A stretch of DNA of 46,782 bases, taken from positions 1 to 46,782 of the forward strand of contig JAIEOO010000065.1 of NCBI GenBank assembly GCA_019750475.1, given 5' to 3'. Below the pieces are notes generated by a model, which saw only the letters and a program-made list of their open reading frames with translations, did not search any database and had not been told where the DNA came from. Each line of letters opens with the position of its first letter. Positions within the stretch are counted from its first letter, which is position 1. Both the position numbers and the translations under genes were made by a program. The DNA comes from Acetobacteraceae bacterium. Lineage in GTDB: Bacteria > Pseudomonadota > Alphaproteobacteria > Acetobacterales > Acetobacteraceae. Positions 1 through 8,550 of this stretch are shown piece after piece.

Positions 1-117
1 GCGGAACCGCGCGCCGCCACGCCATGGCGGCGCCGGCGCGCGGACGCGCGTCGCGCGGCGGCCCGCGCCCGGAAAACCGCCCGGCGACGCACACCCCACC
101 CCCGTCAGGAGATCCCC

Positions 118-951
118 ATGTCCGGCACGATCGACCAGGCCTTCGTCAAGCAGTACCAGGCCGAGGTTCACGAGGCCTATCAGCGCCAGGGCAGCAAGCT
201 GCGGCCCACCGTGCGGAGCAAGACCAACATCGCCGGCGCCTCCACCGTGTTCCAGCGCGTCGGCCGCGGCACCGCGGCGTCCAAGGCGCGCACCGGCGTC
301 GTCCCCGTGATGAACCTCGAGCACTCGAACGTCGAGTGCTTCCTGCAGGACCACTACGCCGGCGACTGGATCGACCGCTTCGACGAGCTGAAGACGGCGA
401 TCGAGGAACGCAACGTCATCGCCTCCGCCGGCGCCTACGCCCTCGGCCGCAAGACGGACGAGCTGATCATCGCCGCCCTCGACACCGCCACGATCGAGGC
501 GGTGGGCACGGGTGCCGGCCAGACCGACAATGACGGGCTGACGCGCGCCAAGATCCTGCTGGCCTTCGAGATGCTGGGCGCGGCCGATGTGCCGGATGAC
601 GGCAACCGCTTCGCCGTCGTCGGCTGGAAGCAGTGGAGCGAGCTGCTCGCCATCCCCGAGTTCAGCAACTCGCAATTCGTCGGCGACAACGAGCTGCCAT
701 GGAAGGGCACGCAGGCCAAGCGCTGGCTGGGCGCGACCTGGATGCCGCATTCCGGCCTGACCAAGGCCGGCGCGCTGCGCTACTGCTACTTCTACCACCG
801 CACCGCCATCGGCCATGCCGCGGCGAGCGAGGTGATCACCGACATCACCTGGCACGGCGACCGCGCCGCGCACTTCGTCAACTCCATGATGAGCCAGGGC
901 GCCGTCCTCGTGGACAATGCCGGCGTCGTCCGGATGCGGACGAAGGAGTAG
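118..951 (+). CDS. Phage major capsid protein (T7 gp10 position)
   Basis: 277-residue protein with the character of a podovirus capsid subunit, the structural shell protein of the virion. It opens with a helical stretch typical of these capsids (MSGTIDQAFVKQYQAEV), contains a central section rich in acidic and aromatic residues, and ends in a compact beta-rich tail (VDNAGVVRMRTKE). Its identity rests mainly on this sequence style and on the gene order downstream, which follows T7 genes 11, 12, 17, 18 and 19. The ATG at 118 is preceded by AGGAG at 107-111, an ideal spacing. The frame stays open to the left window edge, but the ribosome site argues for a start at 118. A portal and scaffold gene would be expected upstream, outside the window. 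Family assignment is from recognition, not from a search. Confidence 0.8.
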   Translation: MSGTIDQAFVKQYQAEVHEAYQRQGSKLRPTVRSKTNIAGASTVFQRVGRGTAASKARTGVVPVMNLEHSNVECFLQDHYAGDWIDRFDELKTAIEERNVIASAGAYALGRKTDELIIAALDTATIEAVGTGAGQTDNDGLTRAKILLAFEMLGAADVPDDGNRFAVVGWKQWSELLAIPEFSNSQFVGDNELPWKGTQAKRWLGATWMPHSGLTKAGALRYCYFYHRTAIGHAAASEVITDITWHGDRAAHFVNSMMSQGAVLVDNAGVVRMRTKE

Positions 952-958
952 TTCCCCA

Positions 959-1009
959 CCGAAGTTTTCCGCGCCACTCCGCTTCGCTGCGTTCTGCGGA
1001 AAACCTCGG
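959..1009 (+). terminator. Hairpin just downstream of capsid gene
   Basis: Arms 959-972 and 996-1009 pair over 14 positions with one mismatch (core GTTTTCCGC / GCGGAAAAC), starting 8 nt after the capsid stop codon. There is no T-run after it, so a factor-independent terminator is uncertain. In T7 the class I terminator Tphi lies at the same place, after gene 10; the functional parallel is inference. Confidence 0.5.
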
Positions 1010-1074
1010 CGGGGGCCCCGTTGGCACGAGCGCTGACCGGGGCGGTTGGTCCTGGCCTTGCGCTGTTGCTGTGC

Positions 1075-1298
1075 TGGTCCTGATGGGTGGCTCCGCCCTC
1101 GTGGCGGAGCCACTTCGGGGCACCGCGACGGGCCCTCGATGCAGGGCGTTCGTGCTGCCGGTGCGGCCGAATGCAGGGCGGCGTCCTGGTCCTGGTGGGT
1201 GGCTCTGCCCTCGTGGCGGAGCCACTTCGGGGCACCGTGACGGGCCCTGGATGCAGGGCGCGCGTCACGCCGGCGCGGCCGAATGCTGGCGGGCATCC
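1075..1298. repeat. Two 112-bp tandem repeats with internal hairpins
   Basis: The gene-free stretch 952-1403 holds two direct copies of a 112-bp unit, 1075-1186 and 1187-1298, followed by a decayed third start near 1299. Each copy carries a hairpin with 9-nt arms and loop CTCGT: 1089-1097 with 1103-1111, and 1201-1209 with 1215-1223. The second copy has a C-to-T change in the left arm that still allows a G-U pair in RNA. Short open frames across this region show no convincing protein character. I see no other feature here apart from the AGGAGG ribosome site at 1391-1396 that serves the next gene. Confidence 0.8.
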
Positions 1299-1403
1299 TG
1301 GTCGGGCTTTGTGGCGCGACCTCGCGGCGCTGCCGCTTCGGCTTCCCGAGCGCGGCTTCGGGCGCCGCTGCTTTCCCTCTTCTCTCTCGCAGGAGGCTTC
1401 GCG

Positions 1404-1973
1404 ATGACGCTCTCCGTCCTCGATCTCTGCTCGCGTGCGTTGCTGCGGCTCGGTGCGCAGCCCATCGCCTCGCTGACCGACGGCACGGCGGAGGCGGAGG
1501 TGGCGGCGGGGCTCTACGCGGGCGCGCGGGATGCGCTGCTCTCGGCCCATCCCTGGTCCTTCGCGACCGGGCAGGCCACGCTGCCGCGCCTCGCCGCGCA
1601 ACCGACGGCCGACTTCGCGCGCGCGTTCCAGTTGCCGCCCGGCTTCCTGCGCGCGCTCTCCGCCGGCGGCCCGGGGCAGGGCCGCGGGCTGCCCTACCGC
1701 CTGCTGGAAGATCGCCTGCACGCCGACGCGGAGCAGGTGACGCTCACCTACATCTTCCGGCCGGAGGAGAGCGCCTTCCCCGGCTTCTTCGCCGCCGCGC
1801 TCGTCGCGCGCCTCGCCGCCGAGTTCTGCGTGCCGCTGACCGAGAGCACCGCCCGCGCCCAGATGCTGTTCGGCCAGGCCGAGCAGGAGCTGCGCGCCGC
1901 CCGCCGCGCCGACAGCCAGCAGGCCACGGTGCGCGCCCTCGACGGCTTCCCCCTGATCCAGGTGCGGGGCTGA
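1404..1973 (+). CDS. Head-tail adaptor, tail tubular protein A-like (T7 gp11)
   Basis: 189-residue protein starting MTLSVLDLCSRALLRLGAQP. The motif 'RALLxLGAQPIASLxDGTAEAEVAA..YAGARDALLSAHPWSFA' is characteristic of podovirus tail tubular protein A and related adaptor proteins, which form the ring joining portal to tail nozzle. The ATG at 1404 follows a perfect AGGAGG at 1391-1396. The stop codon lies two nucleotides before the ATG of the next tail gene, so the two are co-translated. The protein is about the usual family length. The remaining question is only the fine name (gp11-like adaptor versus general head-tail connector). Confidence 0.85.
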   Translation: MTLSVLDLCSRALLRLGAQPIASLTDGTAEAEVAAGLYAGARDALLSAHPWSFATGQATLPRLAAQPTADFARAFQLPPGFLRALSAGGPGQGRGLPYRLLEDRLHADAEQVTLTYIFRPEESAFPGFFAAALVARLAAEFCVPLTESTARAQMLFGQAEQELRAARRADSQQATVRALDGFPLIQVRG

Positions 1974-1975
1974 GC

Positions 1976-3850
1976 ATGTCCCGCCAGGCCAAGACCAGCT
2001 TCACCGCCGGGGAGCTCTCGCCCGAACTGCTCGGGCGGCAGGACCTCCGCGCCTACGCCAACGGCGCCGCGCTGCTGCGCAACGTGCTGATCCTGCCGAC
2101 GGGCGGCGTCACGCGCCGACCCGGCCTGCGCCACGTCGCCACGCTGCCCGGCCCCGCGCGGCTGATCCCCTTCGAGTTCAACACGGAGCAGGCCTACCTC
2201 CTCGTCCTCACGGCCGGCGCCTTCCGCGTCTTCCTGAACGACGGCCATGTCGCCGCCGGCACCGGACCCTGGACGGCGGCCATGCTGCCGCAGCTCGCCC
2301 ACACGCAGAGCGCCGACACGCTGCTGCTGCTGCACCCGGACATGGCCCCCGTCGCGCTGACCCGCACGAGCCACACGACCTGGACCCTCAATCCCTGGGC
2401 CTGGCGCGCCATGCCGACGCACCGCTTCGCGCCAGATGCCGTCACCATCACGCCGAGCGGCACCACGGGCAGCGTCACCCTCACCGCCTCGGCGCCCGTG
2501 TTCCAGGCCGCTCATGCCGGCACGCGCTTCCTGCTGCGCGGCATCGGGGGAACGCTCACGGCCGTCGCCTCCGCCACCAGCGCGACCTTCGCGCCATCCG
2601 TCGCGCTGCCCGACGCCGCCGCCACCACCGACTGGGAGGAAGCGGCCTTCGGCGCGCTGCGCGGCTGGCCCGTCTCGGCCTGCTTCCACCAGGACCGCCT
2701 GGTCCTCGGCGGCTCGCGCGACCTGCCGAACCGGCTCTGGCTCTCGAAGTCGGGCGCGCTGTTCGACTTCGACCGGGGCCGCGGCCTCGACGACGAGGGG
2801 ATCGAGTTCGGCCTGATGTCCGACCAGGTGAACGCGATCCGCGCCGTCTTCTCCGGCCGGCACCTCCAGGTCTTCACGACGGGCGGCGAGTGGATGGTGA
2901 GCGGCGATCCGCTCACGCCCGCCTCCATCCAGCTCACGCGGCAGACGCGCATCGGCTCGCCGACGCAGCGCATGGTGCCGCCGGTGGACGTGGATGGCAG
3001 CACCATCTTCGCCGCGCGCAGCGGCCGCGCCCTGCACGAATTCGCCTACACCGACGTCGCCCAGGCCTACCAGGCGAGCGATCTCGCGATGGTCGCGTCC
3101 CACCTCGTCCACTCGCCGGTCGCCATGGCCTACGACCAGGCGCGGCGCCTGCTGCACATCGTGATGGAGGATGGCGCCATGGCGACGCTGACCCTCTACC
3201 GCAGCGAACAGGTGACCGCCTGGACGCGGCAGCAGACGGACGGGCTGTTCCGCGGCATCGCGGAGGTCGAAGGCCGCGTCTTCTGCACGGTCGAACGCGC
3301 GGGCACGCTGCGCCTCGAACGGCTCGACCCCGAGCTCGCGCTCGACGCCGCGCTCACCGGGGCCGCCGCCGCGCCGCAGAGCCGCTGGACCGGCCTCGAT
3401 CACCTCGAGGGCCGCACGGTCGGCATCCTGGCCGATGGCGCGCCGCGCCCGCCGCTCACCGTCGCGGGCGGCGCCGTCACGCTCGATCAGCCCGCCGCCG
3501 CCGCGCAGATCGGGCTGCGCTTCGCCCACACCATCGAGCCCCTGCCGCCCGAACTGAGCCAGGGCTTCACCACCCGCGCCACGCCGATCCGGCTGCTCGC
3601 CGTCACCTTCCGGCTGCTCGACACCGCTGCCCTCGACGCCGATCTCGGCCGCGGGCCGAAGCCCGTCGCCTTCCGGCGGCTCGACACGCCGATGCTCGAC
3701 GCGCCCCCGCCGCGCTTCTCGGGCGATGTGCGCCTGACGACGCTCGGCTGGCGGCGCCAGGCCATGGCGCCCCTCTGGCGCATCACCGGCGACGCCCCCC
3801 TGCCCCTGACCCTGCTCTCCGCCACCACCGAGACGAGGATGACCGACTGA
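1976..3850 (+). CDS. Tail nozzle protein, tail tubular protein B-like (T7 gp12)
   Basis: 624-residue protein beginning MSRQAKTSFTAGELSPELLG, a typical N-terminus of podovirus nozzle or 'stabilization' proteins, followed by the family-typical 'NVLILPTGGVTRRPGLRHVA' segment near residues 35-55. The body is beta-rich with many short W/F-containing repeats, as expected for the beta-propeller-like nozzle domains (for example 'QDRLVLGGSRDLPNRLWLSKSG' around residues 240-265). It sits directly after the adaptor (2-nt gap) and its TGA overlaps the ATG of the next gene as ATGA-type coupling. T7 gp12 is somewhat longer (about 790 residues), so this is a shorter version. Confidence 0.85.
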   Translation: MSRQAKTSFTAGELSPELLGRQDLRAYANGAALLRNVLILPTGGVTRRPGLRHVATLPGPARLIPFEFNTEQAYLLVLTAGAFRVFLNDGHVAAGTGPWTAAMLPQLAHTQSADTLLLLHPDMAPVALTRTSHTTWTLNPWAWRAMPTHRFAPDAVTITPSGTTGSVTLTASAPVFQAAHAGTRFLLRGIGGTLTAVASATSATFAPSVALPDAAATTDWEEAAFGALRGWPVSACFHQDRLVLGGSRDLPNRLWLSKSGALFDFDRGRGLDDEGIEFGLMSDQVNAIRAVFSGRHLQVFTTGGEWMVSGDPLTPASIQLTRQTRIGSPTQRMVPPVDVDGSTIFAARSGRALHEFAYTDVAQAYQASDLAMVASHLVHSPVAMAYDQARRLLHIVMEDGAMATLTLYRSEQVTAWTRQQTDGLFRGIAEVEGRVFCTVERAGTLRLERLDPELALDAALTGAAAAPQSRWTGLDHLEGRTVGILADGAPRPPLTVAGGAVTLDQPAAAAQIGLRFAHTIEPLPPELSQGFTTRATPIRLLAVTFRLLDTAALDADLGRGPKPVAFRRLDTPMLDAPPPRFSGDVRLTTLGWRRQAMAPLWRITGDAPLPLTLLSATTETRMTD

Positions 3851-4293
3851 TGGCCGCACTCACCTCCATCGCCTCCCTCGTGGGCGCCGGCGCCGGGCTC
3901 TACGCCCAGGTCGAGCAGATGCGCCGCACCGAGGCCAACCAGCGCGCCCAGGCCGAAGCCGCCCGCATCCAGGACACGCAGCGGCGCGAGCAGCTGACCC
4001 TCCAGCAGCAGGCCGACGCCCGCGCGCGCGGCGAGCAACTCGCCCGCACGGTCGCCGCCGCACGCGCCCGCATCGCCGCCGGTGGCCGCGCCGTGGAGGA
4101 CGGCTCCGCCGCCGCCGTCACCGCCGGCCTCCGCACCGATGCCGCCGCCGCGCAATCCGACAGCGACGCCCTCTTCCGCGCGCGCCTCGCGGCCGGGCGA
4201 CCCTCCCTCCTGCAACCCGATGGCAGCCTGACACCGGGCCTGATCCGCGCCGTGCCGAGCTTCGGGAACGCGCTGCGGAACCTGTTGGAGTAG
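3850..4293 (+). CDS. Small internal virion protein candidate (T7 gp14 position)
   Basis: 147-residue, alanine-rich protein. It opens with a short glycine/alanine-rich hydrophobic stretch (MAALTSIASLVGAGAGLYAQ) and then a long glutamine/arginine-rich helix (about residues 22-85) likely to form a coiled coil. Position, size class and composition fit a podovirus internal core or ejection protein like T7 gp14, but there is no catalytic motif to confirm it. The ATG at 3850 shares its A with the TGA of the nozzle gene. In T7, two very large core proteins (gp15, gp16) follow; here the next gene is the tail fibre. Confidence 0.6.
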   Translation: MAALTSIASLVGAGAGLYAQVEQMRRTEANQRAQAEAARIQDTQRREQLTLQQQADARARGEQLARTVAAARARIAAGGRAVEDGSAAAVTAGLRTDAAAAQSDSDALFRARLAAGRPSLLQPDGSLTPGLIRAVPSFGNALRNLLE

Positions 4294-4298
4294 CGCCG

Positions 4299-4510
4299 CC
4301 GGAGGGCTCCGCCCCCCGAACCCCCCGCTGGGGAGACTGGGTCTCCCCAGACCCCTGCCCGAACTTTGACGGAGATCGTGGGAGGGGCACGGTACGACCG
4401 TCATCAACGTCGCTCCCTCGATGCCCCTCCCACGATCTCCGTAAGCCCACGGCAAAGGGGTCCGGGGACCAAAAGTCCCCGGCGGGGGTCCAGGGGGCGG
4501 AGCCCCTTGG
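4299..4510. repeat. Nested inverted-repeat element A between virion and tail-fibre genes
   Basis: This gene-free interval is almost wholly palindromic. Perfect 21-bp arms 4369-4389 and 4422-4442 enclose a 32-nt spacer. Left of them is a 10-bp perfect hairpin (4328-4337 with 4341-4350, loop TGG); right of them is an 8-bp hairpin (4462-4469 with 4475-4482, loop CAAAA). The outer flanks, 4299-4333 and 4477-4510, are themselves imperfect inverted copies of each other. The spacer contains GTCGCTCC at the same place as element B (8551-8769). It may act as terminator, RNA processing site or mobile repeat; the sequence alone does not decide. Confidence 0.85.
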
Positions 4511-4544
4511 CCGCGCAACCCAACCAGTTCCGGAGAGCATCCGA

Positions 4545-6827
4545 ATGTCCGAGCACATCCGCATCGGCGATGTCGCGCCGCGCGTGCATTACGTGGCTGA
4601 CGGCGTGCAGGTCGCCTTCACCTATCCGTTCCCGGTCTTCGCCGCCCGGGATCTGGAGGTGCGGCTGAATGGCGGCCTCTCCGGATCCGGCTTCATGGTG
4701 GAGGGGGCCGGCCGGTCGGAGGGCGGGTCGGTGCGTTTCGCCGCGCCGCCGGCTTCGGGCACACGCGTCACCCTGCTGCGCCGCATCGCCATCCAGCGCG
4801 TCACGGATTTCCAGCCGAACGGCGTGCTGCGCGCCCAGGTGCTGAACGACGACCTGGACTACCAGGTGGCCGCCCTGCAGGAGATGCGGGACGTCGTGCA
4901 GGGCGCGCTCCGCCTCGATGTGGCGGAGCCGCCTTCGGGCGTGGTGCTGCCGCCCGCGGCGGCGCGCGCGAACCGGCTGCTGGGCTTCGATGCCGTGGGG
5001 AACGTCACCGCCTATCCGCGCGGCGGCACCGTCGCGGCCGTGTATGCCGGTGCCGTGCCGCGCGGCGTCGAGGACAAGCTGGCGGAGGTGCTGACGGCGC
5101 GGGATTTCGGCGCGCGCGGCGACGGCGTCGCCGATGACGGCCCCGCGTTGCAGGCCGCGATGAGCGCGGCGGCCTCGGCCGGCCGGCATCTCGTCATCGG
5201 GGAGGGCACCTTCCGCACCACCATGCCGCTCTCCCTCGGCGGCGCGGCGGCCGGCATGACCATGCTCGGGGCGATCTCCTATGCCGGGCCCGGGGGCCAG
5301 GCCGCCCTGACCATCGGCGACGGCGGCGCGGTGCGGAACGCGGCCAAGATCTACCAGGGGCTGCGCGTCCTGCGCGCCACCATCAGCGACTGGCTGAACG
5401 AGGGCGACATCGGCATCGTGCTGCGCAACCTCGATGCCAGCACGGTGGAGGTGCGCCAGGTCGAGGGCTTCACCATCGGCGTCCGCACCCTGGGCGAGGA
5501 GCGCGGCTTCGAGGACAGCGAGCTGCGCCTCGGCCGCATCGTGAACAACCGCATCGGCCTCGACGTGCGGACGCTGACCGCCGCGGCCTGGAACACCTCC
5601 GTGCGCTACCATGGCGGCCACTTCGCCATCGCCAGCAGCCTGCACACCGCGCTCGACCGCTACGGCGTGCGCTTCTCGGCGGCACCCGGCGCCTATATCG
5701 CGCACAACCGCCACGTCTTCTTCGGCCCGGCCTTCGAGCTACAGGCCCGCAACCGGCCCATCGCCGGCATTCCCTTCCTCTCGGAGGTGAGCAGCCGCGC
5801 CATCATCGCCTACGGCGTGCGGATGGAGGCGTGCTCCCCCTTCGTGGCGCGCCACACCTCCGCCGCGCAGGATCACGTGTACGAGGTCGCCTGGGCCAGC
5901 CAGGGTTACGAGGTGGGCGTGGAATACGCGCCCACCGCGACGCGCACCGGCGCCGTGGTGCGCGCGCTGCACCAGGCGGCCGCGCACCGGGAATTCTCGC
6001 GGGAGGTGGCGGCTGTCCCCAACCTCCGCGCCGCCGCCTATCGCTGGACGGCGACGCAGACCGGCTTCGACCGCCTCGCCTGCCTCTCGACCAACGTCTC
6101 GGGCACGCCGAACGCCCTGCGGGACTTCGCCTTCCCGGGCCTCGAGGACTACCAGCTGACCGATCGCGGCGTGGCGCTGCCGGGCGGGCGGGGTCTCGGC
6201 TTCGTGGTGGATGCGCGGCGCTGCAAGGAGTTCGCCCTCGCCCTCGACGCCGATGACCCGCGCCTCGTTGTCCAGTGCTTCGACGCCAACCTCAACGTCC
6301 TCGGCGACGCCACCGGCCAGACGGTCCGCGCCTCCGGCATGTCGCTGCAATGGAACCCGACGGCGCGCTGGTGGCAGGGCGCGGCCGACATGGCCGACGC
6401 CGACCTCACCCGCCTCCAGACCATCCGCCTCGAACCCGGGGTCGCCTACGCCATCATCGGCGTCGCCCGCATCAACCGCGACTACGAGGTGCGGGCCATG
6501 CGGCTGCTCTGCGACCCGTCGCAATCGCCGCCGCTGCTCTTCGGCCTGCCCGACCTGCCGCATGGCGCGCGCGAGCTGAAGGCGGAGCTGCCGAATTACG
6601 ACCCGCCCTCGATCGCCGGCGGCGCCACCGCGCAGGTGAACGTCACCGTTCCCGGCGCGCGGCCCGGCGACTTCGCGCAGGCGGCCTACAGCCTCGCCAC
6701 CTCGGGCATCGTGTTCCTGGCGCAGATCGGCGCGCAGGACACGGTCACGGTCACCATGTGGAACCGCAGCGGCGCCGCGGTGGACCTCAACCCCGGCACG
6801 GTGCGCGTGCGGGTCGTGAAGTCGTGA
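4545..6827 (+). CDS. Phage tail fibre/tailspike with pectate-lyase-like fold
   Basis: 760-residue receptor-binding protein. Residues 10-110 resemble the T7 gp17 N-terminal attachment domain (VHYVADGVQVAFTYPFPVF, then 'VTDFQPNGVLRAQVLNDDLDYQVAALQE'), which anchors the fibre to the tail. From about residue 184 the segment 'ARDFGARGDGVADDGPALQAAM' is the standard opening of a pectate-lyase-3 type right-handed beta-helix, common in tailspikes that bind or degrade surface polysaccharide. The C-terminal third is beta-rich without a recognised domain. A CGGAGAG-like ribosome site lies just upstream (about 4530-4536). The gene follows element A, in the place where T7 has its phi17 promoter region. 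Enzymatic activity on a host glycan is possible but unproven. Confidence 0.85.
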   Translation: MSEHIRIGDVAPRVHYVADGVQVAFTYPFPVFAARDLEVRLNGGLSGSGFMVEGAGRSEGGSVRFAAPPASGTRVTLLRRIAIQRVTDFQPNGVLRAQVLNDDLDYQVAALQEMRDVVQGALRLDVAEPPSGVVLPPAAARANRLLGFDAVGNVTAYPRGGTVAAVYAGAVPRGVEDKLAEVLTARDFGARGDGVADDGPALQAAMSAAASAGRHLVIGEGTFRTTMPLSLGGAAAGMTMLGAISYAGPGGQAALTIGDGGAVRNAAKIYQGLRVLRATISDWLNEGDIGIVLRNLDASTVEVRQVEGFTIGVRTLGEERGFEDSELRLGRIVNNRIGLDVRTLTAAAWNTSVRYHGGHFAIASSLHTALDRYGVRFSAAPGAYIAHNRHVFFGPAFELQARNRPIAGIPFLSEVSSRAIIAYGVRMEACSPFVARHTSAAQDHVYEVAWASQGYEVGVEYAPTATRTGAVVRALHQAAAHREFSREVAAVPNLRAAAYRWTATQTGFDRLACLSTNVSGTPNALRDFAFPGLEDYQLTDRGVALPGGRGLGFVVDARRCKEFALALDADDPRLVVQCFDANLNVLGDATGQTVRASGMSLQWNPTARWWQGAADMADADLTRLQTIRLEPGVAYAIIGVARINRDYEVRAMRLLCDPSQSPPLLFGLPDLPHGARELKAELPNYDPPSIAGGATAQVNVTVPGARPGDFAQAAYSLATSGIVFLAQIGAQDTVTVTMWNRSGAAVDLNPGTVRVRVVKS

Positions 6828-7126
6828 CGCGTCCCGAACCGCGCCGCCGCCGGCCCCCGGGCTTCGACGAGAAGCTGCTGCGCCTCGCCGAGGAGGTGGC
6901 GGACGACTACCTCGCCTTCCTCGGCCGCGACAACCAGGAAGAGGCGAAGGACTTCGCCGCGCGCCAGAACGCCGGGAAGGCGGCGCTGGCCCATATCGAG
7001 GCGCTGCTCAAGCTCGCCGACACCGGCGAGGAGGAAGCGCATCGCCGCATGGACGAGAAGCTGGCCCTCTTCACCCAGGCGCGACAGGAGATCGGCGAGG
7101 ATGACGACGGAACCGCTCCGGGCTGA
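6824..7126 (+). CDS. Small terminase subunit candidate (T7 gp18-like)
   Basis: 100-residue charged helical protein starting at GTG 6824, which overlaps the tail-fibre stop (GTGA). After a basic, proline-rich start it has a helical body (FDEKLLRLAEEVADDYLAFL... and HIEALLKLADTGEEEAHRRM) and an acidic tail. It overlaps the large terminase by 26 bp. Size, helix content and location directly before the large terminase match T7 gp18, the DNA-recognition subunit of the packaging motor. No motif proves the role, so the call depends on synteny. Confidence 0.65.
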   Translation: MTRPEPRRRRPPGFDEKLLRLAEEVADDYLAFLGRDNQEEAKDFAARQNAGKAALAHIEALLKLADTGEEEAHRRMDEKLALFTQARQEIGEDDDGTAPG

Positions 7127-8534
7127 CCTGCCGGAATTCGCCTGGATCTGGAACCACCTGCAGAACCACCGCACGCCGCGCCTCCATCGCCGCATCGCCC
7201 GCTGGCTTCAGCAGCGGGTGGATGGGCAGGACCATCGCCTGGTCCTCATGGCCTTCCGCGGCTGCGGCAAATCCACCCTCGTCGGGCTGTTCTGCGCCTG
7301 GTGGCTGCACCGCGACCCGACCGCCCGCATCCTGGTGCTGGCCGCCGAATCCTCCCTCGCGGCGCGGATGGTGCGGCACACGCGCCGCATCATCGAGCGG
7401 CACCCCTTCTGCGCCCACCTCATCCCCGATGGCGCCGATGCCTGGGCCGCCGACCGCTTCACCGTCCGCCGCGACGCGGCCTGGCGCGACCCCTCGATGC
7501 TCGCGCAGGGGCTCGCCGGCAACACGACCGGCGCGCGGGCCGACCTCATCATCTGCGACGACGTCGAAGTCGCGGCGAATTGCGACACCGCCGTCAAGCG
7601 CGCCGAGCTGCGCGAACGCCTCGCCGAGACCGAGTTCATCCTCACCCCGGGCGGCACCATCCTCTATGTCGGCACGCCCCACACGGAAGACAGCCTCTAC
7701 CGCGCCGGCGACGGCTTCCTCTCCGGCTACCACCGCCTCGAGATCCCGCTGCTCGACGCGGAAGGCCGCTCCGCCTGGCCCGAACGCTTTCCGGAAGCCG
7801 CCATCGCCGACCTCAAGGCCCGCGTCGGCCCGCTGCACTTCGCGCGCCAGATGCTCCTCGAACCCATCGCGGCCGAAGCGCTGCGCCTCGATCCCGCGTC
7901 CCTCATCCGCTACGCTGAGGAACCCGAGTTCCGCGAAGCCAACGGCCGCGCGCAGCTCTGGCTGCTCGGGCGACGCATGGTCTCGGGCGGCGGCTTCTGG
8001 GACCCGGCCTTCGGCCGCCCCGACGCCGGCGACGGCAGCGTTCTCGCGGCCGGCTACGCCGACGCCGACGGCAACCACCACCTGCACCGCATCGCCTGGA
8101 TCACCCAGCACGCCAGCCACCCGGACGACGCCGCCACGCAACAATGCCGCCAGGTCGCGACCCTCGCGCGCGAGCTGCACCTGCCCGTCATCCGGATCGA
8201 AACCAACGGGCTCGGCCGCTTCCTGCCGGGCCTCCTCCGCCGCGAGATCGCCCGCGCGGGCGCGGCCTGCGCCGTCCTCGAACACGCGAGCCGCCGCGCC
8301 AAGGCCGACCGCATCCTCGCCGCCTTCGACCCGCTGCTGGCCGCCCGCAAGCTCCACGCCCATGAGAGCACGCTGCGCACCGCCTTCCCGCAGGAAATGC
8401 GCGACTGGCGGCCCGACAACCCACACGCCCGCGACGACGGGCTGGACGCCACCGCCAGCCTGATCCTCGCCGAACCCACGCGCCTGCCGGTGACGCCGCC
8501 GGCACCGAGGGCGGCGGGGTGGCGGGGTGGGTAG
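7101..8534 (+). CDS. Phage terminase large subunit (DNA packaging ATPase-nuclease)
   Basis: 477-residue packaging motor protein. Walker A is AFRGCGKST (residues 51-59), Walker B with catalytic acids is LIICDDVE (149-156), and the coupling motif is LYVGTPH (188-194). The C-terminal RNase H-like nuclease shows acidic residues in WDPAF (D301), RIETNG (E367) and DDGLD (D445/D446/D449). These match the T7 gp19-type family of large terminases, which cut and pump concatemeric DNA into the prohead. All key residues are intact, so the gene is not an obvious pseudogene. The ATG at 7101 lies inside the preceding small-terminase-like gene. Confidence 0.92.
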   Translation: MTTEPLRADLPEFAWIWNHLQNHRTPRLHRRIARWLQQRVDGQDHRLVLMAFRGCGKSTLVGLFCAWWLHRDPTARILVLAAESSLAARMVRHTRRIIERHPFCAHLIPDGADAWAADRFTVRRDAAWRDPSMLAQGLAGNTTGARADLIICDDVEVAANCDTAVKRAELRERLAETEFILTPGGTILYVGTPHTEDSLYRAGDGFLSGYHRLEIPLLDAEGRSAWPERFPEAAIADLKARVGPLHFARQMLLEPIAAEALRLDPASLIRYAEEPEFREANGRAQLWLLGRRMVSGGGFWDPAFGRPDAGDGSVLAAGYADADGNHHLHRIAWITQHASHPDDAATQQCRQVATLARELHLPVIRIETNGLGRFLPGLLRREIARAGAACAVLEHASRRAKADRILAAFDPLLAARKLHAHESTLRTAFPQEMRDWRPDNPHARDDGLDATASLILAEPTRLPVTPPAPRAAGWRGG

Positions 8535-8550
8535 GGTTGGCGCTGGTGGC

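Noticed and set aside
633-1973. Long frame running from inside the capsid gene through the repeat region into the adaptor gene
   Set aside because: Upstream of 1404 the translation is low-complexity arginine/alanine/glycine sequence from GC-rich DNA and tandem repeats; the adaptor starts at the ATG with a perfect ribosome site.
1748-3859. Very long leftward open frame opposite the tail nozzle gene
   Set aside because: Composition is the arginine/glycine-rich shadow typical of high-GC antisense frames, and the sense frame encodes a recognised tail protein.
4366-4668. Short rightward frame within element A
   Set aside because: It reads through the inverted repeats and into another frame of the tail-fibre gene; no protein-like character.
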